Assembly (NCBI GenBank): GCA_902766255.1
Contig: CACXCS010000041.1
Coordinates: forward strand, 1-42,081
Length of the DNA stretch: 42,081 bases
Direction: 5' to 3'
DNA from: an uncultured Bacteroidia bacterium
GTDB lineage: Bacteria; Bacteroidota; Bacteroidia; Bacteroidales; UBA932
Below the pieces are notes generated by a model. It did not search any database, was not told where the DNA came from, and worked only from the letters and a program-made list of their open reading frames with translations. Shown in pieces: positions 35,907-42,081 of the stretch. Within the stretch, counting starts at the first letter, position 1. Each line of letters begins with the position of its first letter. The position numbers and the translations under genes were made by a program.

Positions 35907-36797
35907 ATGCCCCAGGAGCTGATTACCTCAGCACAGAACCCGAAGATCAAGCGGTTGCTCGCGCTGCAGAAGGATTCGTCCCTGCGGCGCGAGACCGGTC
36001 TTTTCGTGGTGGAGGGCCGCCGCGAACTCGAGCACTGCACCTCTGCCGGCTTCGAACTGGACACCCTGTTCATCTGTCCCTCCCTTGCCGGTGACAGCTC
36101 CAGCTTCGGCAGTACTCTCCCTGAAAACTGTAGCCACCCTCGGCTCCATAAGAGGGAGGGGCCCACGCTTGCGTGGGAGGGGTCGCGTAGCGACGTTTTC
36201 AGGGAGAGTACTGCCGAAGCTGGAGCCAGGGTATTTGAAGTAAGCGAAGAGGTATATGAAAAAGTGGCGTATCGGGGAGGGACGGAAGGAGTCATTGCTG
36301 AAGTAAAGTCAAAGACGCGGCGGCTGGAAGACCTGAATCTTCCTGAGAATCCACTGATTATGGTACTCGAGAGCGTCGAGAAGCCAGGCAACCTCGGGGC
36401 GGTCCTTCGCAGTGCCGATGCCGCCGGTGCCGATGCCGTGCTGATATGCGACCCCCTCACCGACCTGTGGAACCCCAACCTCATCAGGGCCTCCATCGGT
36501 GCAGTGTTTACCGTGCCCGTGGCCGTGTGCACCTCGGAGCAGGCCATCACTTGGCTTAAGTCCCTTGGAATACGCATCCTCACCGCCCAGCTTCAGGACT
36601 CCTCGCTCTACTACGACTGCGACATGCGCGGAGGCACCGCCCTGGTCATGGGCACTGAGAGCACGGGGCTGTCGGAACAGTGGCGGGTAGCGGCCGACGC
36701 CCACATCCGCATCCCCATGCTTGGCCGCCTGGACTCCCTCAACGTGTCGGTAAGTGCGGCCATCCTTCTGTTTGAAGCTGTCAGGCAGCGGCAGTAG
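35907..36797 (+). CDS. SpoU/TrmH-family RNA 2'-O-methyltransferase with a palindromic insert
   Basis: It transfers a methyl group from S-adenosylmethionine to a ribose 2'-OH of rRNA or tRNA. The N-terminal substrate-binding domain begins LITSAQNPKIKRLLALQKDSSLRRETGLF-like; the knotted SPOUT domain shows motif 1 ESVEKPGNLGAVLRSADA, motif 2 VMGTESTGLS and motif 3 IPMLGRLDSLNVSVSAAI. At 296 residues it is longer than many relatives because residues about 64-107, between the N-terminal domain and FEVSEEVYEKVAYR, are encoded by a 130-bp element with 32-bp perfect inverted ends. The frame is preserved. The ATG follows the lysS stop directly. The target nucleotide is unknown; rlmB-like or tsr-like are options. 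Confidence 0.92.
   Translation: MPQELITSAQNPKIKRLLALQKDSSLRRETGLFVVEGRRELEHCTSAGFELDTLFICPSLAGDSSSFGSTLPENCSHPRLHKREGPTLAWEGSRSDVFRESTAEAGARVFEVSEEVYEKVAYRGGTEGVIAEVKSKTRRLEDLNLPENPLIMVLESVEKPGNLGAVLRSADAAGADAVLICDPLTDLWNPNLIRASIGAVFTVPVAVCTSEQAITWLKSLGIRILTAQLQDSSLYYDCDMRGGTALVMGTESTGLSEQWRVAADAHIRIPMLGRLDSLNVSVSAAILLFEAVRQRQ
36097..36226. repeat. 130-bp element with perfect 32-bp inverted ends inside the SpoU methyltransferase gene
   Basis: The arms at 36097-36128 and 36195-36226 are exact reverse complements. The 66-base middle carries further small hairpins: 36162-36168 with 36171-36177 (CCCACGC/GCGTGGG), 36182-36186 with 36190-36194 (GTCGC/GCGAC), and CCCTC at 36137-36141 with GAGGG at 36152-36156. 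The outer ends read GCTCCAGC and GCTGGAGC. It is translated as a hydrophilic Ser/Arg/Glu-rich peptide without a stop. I read it as an inserted palindromic element. Confidence 0.9.
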
Positions 36798-36809
36798 CGC
36801 TTTTTTTAT

Positions 36810-36817
36810 TATCTTGC
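36810..36817 (+). promoter_or_regulatory. Weak -7-like box (TATCTTGC) before the MFS pair
   Basis: It sits 22 bases before the ATG at 36840, directly after a seven-T run (36801-36807), and matches TAnnTTTG imperfectly. The T run could instead be the tail of a weak terminator of the lysS transcript. Low support for either reading. Confidence 0.25.
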
Positions 36818-36839
36818 AAAATCTAAAATACAGCTAAAT

Positions 36840-38207
36840 ATGTCAGAGAAGATTGCAAAACTGATGAATGATTCGCCGCTGGCGCGGTGGACCGTATTGG
36901 TGCTGGTGGCACTGATGATGTTCTTTGCGTATATGTTCGTAGATGTTATGAGCCCTCTTAAATCGCTCGTGGAAAGCGACTTGGGATGGAACAGCAGCGT
37001 TTTCGGCAAATACGCGGCATCGGAATATATCCTTAACGTATGCGGTTTCCTGATCCTGGCCGGAGTCATCCTTGACAAACTGGGAGTGCGCTTCTCCGGA
37101 GTATTGTCGGCAGGCCTCATGGTGGCCGGCGCAGCCATCAAGTTCGTGGGCATTAGCGACTGGTTCCAGGCCACCGGGTTCGCCCAGTGGCTGGGCAGCT
37201 GGTGGGTCGAGATGCCCGCAAGCGCCAAAATGGCCTCGCTGGGATTCATGATCTTCGGATGCGGCTGCGAAATGGAAGGCACCAACGTTTCCAAGATTCT
37301 GGCCAAGTGGTTCAAGGGCAAGGAAATGGCCCTGGCCATGGGGCTCGAGATGGCCATCGCCAGGCTGGGCGTGTTCGCCGTCATGTGGATCGCCCCCATC
37401 ATCTCCAATGCCGCGGGCGGCAGCATACTGGCCCCTCTGGGCTTCTGCGGCGCCCTGCTTTGCATAGGTCTGATCAACTTCATAATCTTCGGAGTCATGG
37501 ACCGCAAGTTCGACTCCCAGCTGGTGGCCGCCGGCCTTGCCACCGATGAAAAGTCGCCCGAGGATGAATTCCATGTCAAGGACCTCGGTGCGATCTTCAC
37601 CAGCAAGATGTTCTGGATCGTGGCCCTGCTGTGCGTGCTCTATTACAGCGCCATCTTCCCGTTCCAGCGCTATGCGCCCAACTTCCTGGAGGAGACGCTG
37701 GGCATCGACGCCGCCACTGCGGCACGCCTCTTCAGCTGCTTCCCCATCCTGGCCATGTGCCTTACGCCGCTTCTGGGCATCTTCCTTGACCGTGTAGGCA
37801 AGGGAGCATCCATGCTCATGCTGGGTTCGGTTATTATGATTGCATGCCACCTGTGCTTTGCGTTCGTGCTTCCGGTATTCCCTCATAAATGGTTCGCCGT
37901 GCTGCTGATCGTGGTGCTTGGAGTGAGTTTCTCGCTCGTGCCGGCAGCGCTGTGGCCCAGTGTTCCCAAAATCATCGACGAGAAGATCCTGGGCAGCGCT
38001 TACTGCCTTATCTTCTGGGTGCAGAACATCGGCCTCTGCCTGGTGCCCATGCTCATAGGATCGCTGCGCCAGAGCACCGGAGGATATACCATTCCCATGA
38101 TTGTATTCTCCAGTTTCGGCGTGCTGGCGTTCATATTCAGCATCCTGCTCAAAGCCGAGGACCGCAAGAAGAAATACGGGCTGGAGCTCCCTAACATAAA
38201 GAAATAA
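36840..38207 (+). CDS. MFS transporter, first of a tandem pair (MFSD1-like)
   Basis: A 455-residue inner-membrane carrier with about 12 hydrophobic segments. The motif A region reads GVILDKLGVRFSG after helix 2, and LGIFLDRVGKGASM is its second-half counterpart. SLVPAALWPSVPKIIDEKILGSAYCL followed by FWVQNIGLCLVP resembles the conserved segment of MFSD1-type carriers (dipeptide transporters in animals); this is recalled similarity, so the substrate is a guess. It overlaps the next MFS gene by one base (TAATG), and the two are clear paralogs. Confidence 0.85.
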   Translation: MSEKIAKLMNDSPLARWTVLVLVALMMFFAYMFVDVMSPLKSLVESDLGWNSSVFGKYAASEYILNVCGFLILAGVILDKLGVRFSGVLSAGLMVAGAAIKFVGISDWFQATGFAQWLGSWWVEMPASAKMASLGFMIFGCGCEMEGTNVSKILAKWFKGKEMALAMGLEMAIARLGVFAVMWIAPIISNAAGGSILAPLGFCGALLCIGLINFIIFGVMDRKFDSQLVAAGLATDEKSPEDEFHVKDLGAIFTSKMFWIVALLCVLYYSAIFPFQRYAPNFLEETLGIDAATAARLFSCFPILAMCLTPLLGIFLDRVGKGASMLMLGSVIMIACHLCFAFVLPVFPHKWFAVLLIVVLGVSFSLVPAALWPSVPKIIDEKILGSAYCLIFWVQNIGLCLVPMLIGSLRQSTGGYTIPMIVFSSFGVLAFIFSILLKAEDRKKKYGLELPNIKK

Positions 38208-39523
38208 TGAGCTGGAAGAAGCTTCGCTGGGCGGCACTCATCTTCCTGATGGTGCCAATGTTCGCGTCGTACTTCTTTGACGACTGCTTTTCCACACTCT
38301 CTCAGATTTTCCAGCATCCCGAGAGCCTCCAGCTGGGCTGGGACAGCGCCGATTATGGTTTTTACGCCGGCGGCTACAGCTTTCTATGCGTGTGCGGCGG
38401 CCTGATTGTGTGCGGCATCCTGCTGGACGTGTTCGGGGTGCGCATCGTGGGCAGCGTGTTCGTGGGGCTTATGGCCCTGGGCGCCGGAACGGTGGTTGTA
38501 GCCCTTCGCAGCGGCCTGGACCCTCATTCTTCGCTTTTACTGGCGTACGCTGGATGTATGCTCTTCGGCCTTGGCAGCGAGATTGCGGGAGTGGCGGTCA
38601 CGCGCTCCATCGCCAAATGGTTCAAAGGCGGACCGGTGGCGTTCGCCATGGGTGCGCAGGTTGCAGTGGCGCGTCTGGGCACGGCCCTGGCCTTCATACT
38701 CTCGCCTGTCCTGGTGGCGCAGAAGGCCCCCGGTGAGATCTACACTCTGGCCGAAACCGCCCGACCGGCGATGTTCGGTCTGGCCCTGATCCTGGGCGGA
38801 GTGGTGCTTTGGGGCCTGTTCGTGGCCATGGACGCACGATTTGACAAAGCACATGGCATTATGTCCGGGCGCGGTGCGGTCAAAGAAGAGGACAAGTTCA
38901 AGTTCTCCGACATCGGCCGCCTGCTGACCAACGGCAGGTTCCTGCTGATAGCCCTGCTGTGCGTGTTCTTCTACTGCTGCATCATCAGCTTCAAGAAGTT
39001 TGGCACTTCGATAGTGATTCCGCGTTTCGGGATGGAACTGGAGAGCGCCAAATGGGTGATAACGATGATTCCGTTTTTTACGGTAGTATTCACCCCGCTG
39101 TTCGGAGCGCTGGTCGACAGGGTGGGCAAAGGCACCCTGTGGATGGTATTCGGATCGGTTCTGGTGCTGGCTGCGCATCTGGTGATAGCTTTCGCGCCCC
39201 AGGGAGTGCCGTTCTGGGGTTACTTTGGAATCGGCATGCTGGGCATAGGCTATTCGCTTGTGCCTTCAGCCATGTGGCCCAGCGTGCCCAAGATTGTTCC
39301 CGAAAGGAACCTGGGTACGGCTTACTCGCTGATTTACTGGATACAGAATATGGGCATGCTGCTTGTGCCGATCTTCGTCGGACGCATATTCCGCGCCTTT
39401 GAAGGGGTACAGGCAGCCGTGCGTGCCGAATGGATCTTTATCGGCCTTGGTTGTGTGGCTGTGCTGGTAGCGGTACTGCTGCGGTGCAGTTCATCCCAAA
39501 AATTGGACAATAAGATTAATTAA
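38207..39523 (+). CDS. MFS transporter, second of a tandem pair (MFSD1-like)
   Basis: A 438-residue paralog of the preceding carrier. Shared landmarks are GILLDVFGVRIVG, SIAKWFKGGPVAFAMG (against ILAKWFKGKEMALAMG), ALVDRVGKGTLWMVFG and SLVPSAMWPSVPKIVPERNLGTAYSL followed by YWIQNMGMLLVP. About 12 membrane segments, complete. The one-base overlap implies coupled translation, and the pair may work as a heterodimer or handle related substrates. The large lipoprotein gene starts 18 bases later. Confidence 0.85.
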   Translation: MSWKKLRWAALIFLMVPMFASYFFDDCFSTLSQIFQHPESLQLGWDSADYGFYAGGYSFLCVCGGLIVCGILLDVFGVRIVGSVFVGLMALGAGTVVVALRSGLDPHSSLLLAYAGCMLFGLGSEIAGVAVTRSIAKWFKGGPVAFAMGAQVAVARLGTALAFILSPVLVAQKAPGEIYTLAETARPAMFGLALILGGVVLWGLFVAMDARFDKAHGIMSGRGAVKEEDKFKFSDIGRLLTNGRFLLIALLCVFFYCCIISFKKFGTSIVIPRFGMELESAKWVITMIPFFTVVFTPLFGALVDRVGKGTLWMVFGSVLVLAAHLVIAFAPQGVPFWGYFGIGMLGIGYSLVPSAMWPSVPKIVPERNLGTAYSLIYWIQNMGMLLVPIFVGRIFRAFEGVQAAVRAEWIFIGLGCVAVLVAVLLRCSSSQKLDNKIN

Positions 39524-39541
39524 CTGTTTAAACGATTTGCT

Positions 39542-42081
39542 ATGAAACACGTAGTAACCGCCATTATCTGTCTGACTGCGATTTTGCTTGTCGGGTGCCA
39601 GAAAGAGCCTTCACTGACTCTGTCCAACTCCGAATCGATTGAATTGCCTGCAGACGGAGGGAGTCAGGCCATAACACTCACGGCGAGTCGTAGCTGGACG
39701 GCAACTTCATCGGATTCGTGGGTGAGCGTTTCTCCCTCGTCCGGCAATGCCTCCAATAATCCGGTAACGGTGACGGTAGCAGGTGAGCAAAACACCACCT
39801 GCGAGGACCGGAGCGCAACAGTGACGATCAAGGCAGAAGAACTAACCAAGAGCGTGACAGTGCATCAGAGTGCGAATCTGGGCATTTTGCTTTCGCAGAA
39901 GTCCTATGAGTTGGAACCCGAAGCACAGAGCATCGAGTTAAAGGTGCAAGCTAACGTAGAATACACGGTATTGGTGTCGGACAGTTGGATCCAGTATGTA
40001 GGAACGAAGGCGTTGAAGAGTTCAACTATCCTGCTCCATGTGTCCGGGAACACTTCGGGAAGAGTCCGCGAGGGAAAGGTGGAAATCGTGCAGGAGGGCG
40101 GGCGCAAATCGTACATAGTAACTATCAAGCAGGCGGCAGTCTCTAATGAGACGAGAATACGCGAGGCCCTGATGCAGATCTATAATAAAATGGATGGCCA
40201 GAACTGGAAAATAAGCAAGAAATGGGATATGTCACAGCCTCTCGAGAATTGGGAAGGAGTGAAGTGGAATAAACAAGCCGGAAAACTTGAATTGTATTTC
40301 AACGGGGAATGGGGCCTTAAAGGAGAGTTCCCAGACTGCTTTGACGGTTTGACCCCTCTCACGGTATTCTTTCTTCAGCATGAACCAGGTGTTACCGGAA
40401 CACTGCCTCCCAGTTTCAGGCAACTCAAAAACCTGGAATCTCTATCTGTAAACTTTACGTCCATGACCAGCCTGCCGGACTTGTTTATGGATACTCCTCT
40501 CGTTATTATCACTATTGCTCAAAACAACAAGATGACCGGTTCGATCCCGGAAAGCCTTGGCAGCAGTTCTAAACTTAGCTCACTGCATCTTGAGAGGAAC
40601 GCCTTCACGGGAACAGTCCCGGACTCATGGGCGCGCCTGGGGACGAAACTGCTTATCAATGAAGAATTCCTTGATGACTGGGTGCCCGACTCTTTCATTA
40701 CGGCACCCCAGGCCGATTACCTTGTCAACATGTATCTCGTATCATCACCTCGAAGAACGGCACCGATGAATGTCGGAGATTATGATATCAAAGCATATTG
40801 GCCCAGCAGGACTATAAGGGATATAGTTACCGGAACAGCAATTCCTTACAAGGATATTGTTTCCAAAAACAAGGCTACGGTGCTACTGAATTGGGCCACA
40901 TGGTGTCCTTATTCAAAACAATTGATGCCGCTCCTGAAAAGGATGTACGACAAATACCACAAAGACGGTTTGGAAATTATTGCTTCTTTTAATGCCAGTT
41001 CCGAAACAGCAGATTCGGGCAAGCCGCTGAAGGACGTTATTTTGGAGAGAGGATACGAAAAGTGGTATAATTTCAATATTTGGGACTTCTCGCCAATCGA
41101 GTCGAGCATATGGTGCAGCAGCGCCACACCTTCAGCCATCGTGGTAGACAATAAGGGAGTTATTATGAAGTCCAACCGTCCCAATGTAAGTGATCCTGCC
41201 AGGAACAGGTTCGGGCACACGACTTCGACCAAACTGATTCCCATTCTTGAGGAACTCTTCGGGAGTTTGGAGAATGAGGATGATTATTATTCCACCGACT
41301 ATTCCCAGGACGGCAAGGTGTTGACGCTCCAAAAAGCATCTGTTGGCAATGGAATCAATGTCGTGTTTATGGGAGATGCCTACACCGACAAGGACATGGC
41401 TGCGGGCGGCCTCTACGAGACGATGATGCGCCAGTCCATGGAAGAGTTCTTCGCCATCGAGCCGTACAAGACCTACCGGAAACGGTTCAACGTGTATGCC
41501 GTAAAGGCCGTTTCCAAGAATGGAAAGACTGGGAACGGCTATTCCACTGCTCTTAGTACTGATGCCACATTCGGTTCAATCTCCACCGGGAATGTAAACA
41601 AATGTTACGAATACGCTCTTAAGGTTCCAGGCATCAAGAATGACAATAACCTGCTTATAGGAGTGTTGGTGAATTCTCTCTCATCGCGCGGCATCACCAC
41701 CATGAGCGAGACGAAGCAATCAGGGGTCTCGTTCTACGGGTCCTGCGGCAACGATCCCGAAGCGTTTGGCAACACACTGCGCCACGAGGCCGGAGGTCAT
41801 GGCTTCGCATTCCTTGACGACGAATACGTGACTAAGCAAGGTGCTGTTACCCAGGAGCACATCAACCATCGGAATTCTATGTACCAGAAGTATGGCTGGT
41901 TCTCCAACGTAGACTTCACAAATGATCCCCAAAAGATAAAGTGGAGTGCATTTCTGAATGATGCCAGATACGCTGACGAAATCGGGATCTACGAGGGTGG
42001 CTCTTTGTACCAAAAGGGAGCTTACAGGCCTTCCGAGAGTAGCATAATGCACGATGGAGAAGAGTACTTCAACGCCCCTTC
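39542..42081 (+). CDS. Multi-domain lipoprotein: BACON x2, leucine-rich repeats, thioredoxin-like domain, M64-type metallopeptidase (3' end outside window)
   Basis: An uninterrupted frame of 846 codons runs from ATG 39542 to the right edge with no stop. The order is: lipoprotein signal MKHVVTAIICLTAILLVGC (Cys19); a BACON domain, about 24-110 (ADGGSQAITLTASRSWTATS, WVSVSPSSG); a second BACON-like domain, 112-199; a region at about 205-390 of the kind that precedes and forms plant-type leucine-rich repeats (W-GVKWN, NNKMTGSIPESLGSSSKL, LERNAFTGTVPDSW); a thioredoxin-like domain with WCPYSK at 454-459, only one of the two cysteines present; then from about 590 a peptidase M64 (IgA-peptidase) domain with GINVVFMGDAYT and HEAGGHGFAFLDDEY at 748-762. 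It is probably exposed on the outer membrane. Base use is visibly less GC-rich than its neighbours. It follows the MFS pair by 18 bases. Confidence 0.88.
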   Translation, partial: MKHVVTAIICLTAILLVGCQKEPSLTLSNSESIELPADGGSQAITLTASRSWTATSSDSWVSVSPSSGNASNNPVTVTVAGEQNTTCEDRSATVTIKAEELTKSVTVHQSANLGILLSQKSYELEPEAQSIELKVQANVEYTVLVSDSWIQYVGTKALKSSTILLHVSGNTSGRVREGKVEIVQEGGRKSYIVTIKQAAVSNETRIREALMQIYNKMDGQNWKISKKWDMSQPLENWEGVKWNKQAGKLELYFNGEWGLKGEFPDCFDGLTPLTVFFLQHEPGVTGTLPPSFRQLKNLESLSVNFTSMTSLPDLFMDTPLVIITIAQNNKMTGSIPESLGSSSKLSSLHLERNAFTGTVPDSWARLGTKLLINEEFLDDWVPDSFITAPQADYLVNMYLVSSPRRTAPMNVGDYDIKAYWPSRTIRDIVTGTAIPYKDIVSKNKATVLLNWATWCPYSKQLMPLLKRMYDKYHKDGLEIIASFNASSETADSGKPLKDVILERGYEKWYNFNIWDFSPIESSIWCSSATPSAIVVDNKGVIMKSNRPNVSDPARNRFGHTTSTKLIPILEELFGSLENEDDYYSTDYSQDGKVLTLQKASVGNGINVVFMGDAYTDKDMAAGGLYETMMRQSMEEFFAIEPYKTYRKRFNVYAVKAVSKNGKTGNGYSTALSTDATFGSISTGNVNKCYEYALKVPGIKNDNNLLIGVLVNSLSSRGITTMSETKQSGVSFYGSCGNDPEAFGNTLRHEAGGHGFAFLDDEYVTKQGAVTQEHINHRNSMYQKYGWFSNVDFTNDPQKIKWSAFLNDARYADEIGIYEGGSLYQKGAYRPSESSIMHDGEEYFNAP

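Noticed and set aside
36780-36807. Terminator after the SpoU gene
   Set aside because: There is a run of seven Ts, but only short stems (about 4 bp) before it; not strong enough to list as a terminator.
36843-38237. Long open frame antisense to the first MFS gene (464 codons)
   Set aside because: Gln/His/Glu-rich product typical of antisense to membrane proteins.

Overview
The window is dense, GC-rich bacterial chromosome that looks like a member of the Bacteroidales. The evidence is several TAnnTTTG-type -7 boxes in front of genes (one with a well-spaced TTTG -33 box), a TonB-dependent receptor paired with a DUF4249 lipoprotein, BACON domains on a lipoprotein, a ParC of the Bacteroidetes type, and SerA and SerC of the Bacteroidetes type. 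I cannot place it to genus. Genes are packed with overlaps of 1-4 bases, and no stretch of more than 300 bases lacks a gene. I see no rRNA, tRNA, CRISPR array, transposase or phage gene.

Layout: (1) 1-4914, plus strand: an RluB-type pseudouridine synthase cut by the left edge and carrying a hexapeptide-repeat N-terminal arm, then era, parC and a 58-residue membrane protein. A strong hairpin follows. (2) 4986-10649, plus: a five-gene MacAB-TolC-like export operon (ATPase, two FtsX-type permeases, periplasmic adaptor, outer-membrane TolC). (3) 10700-12713: two secreted proteins of unknown function, facing each other. (4) 21671 down to 12736, minus: a DUF1015 protein with a cysteine-rich insert, recQ, dnaG, metG and a secreted histidine phosphatase, all overlapping or nearly so. 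(5) 24685 down to 21712, minus: an acidic-tailed pRiA4b-ORF3-like protein and a patatin-barrel outer-membrane phospholipase. (6) 24747-30713, plus: a YigZ-family protein, serC, serA, a TonB-dependent receptor and a DUF4249 lipoprotein. (7) 34321 down to 30708, minus: recJ and a secreted GH13 alpha-amylase. (8) 34365-39523, plus: lysS, a SpoU RNA methyltransferase and two tandem MFS transporters. (9) 39542 to the right edge: a very large lipoprotein with two BACON-like modules, leucine-rich repeats, a thioredoxin-like domain and an M64-type peptidase domain. It is still open at base 42081.

Most of the content is housekeeping: DNA topology, replication and repair, tRNA charging, RNA modification and serine synthesis. 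Envelope genes (export pump, patatin-barrel, TonB receptor, amylase, M64 lipoprotein) are interleaved with it.

The most unusual signal is a pair of long perfect inverted repeats lying in frame inside two unrelated housekeeping genes: 29 bp arms in dnaG (16719-16798) and 32 bp arms in the SpoU methyltransferase (36097-36226). Both sit at inter-domain linkers. They look like palindromic elements tolerated as peptide inserts, comparable in principle to the Rickettsia palindromic elements. Next in interest are the cysteine-rich insert in the DUF1015 protein, the hexapeptide arm of the pseudouridine synthase and the multi-domain M64 lipoprotein.
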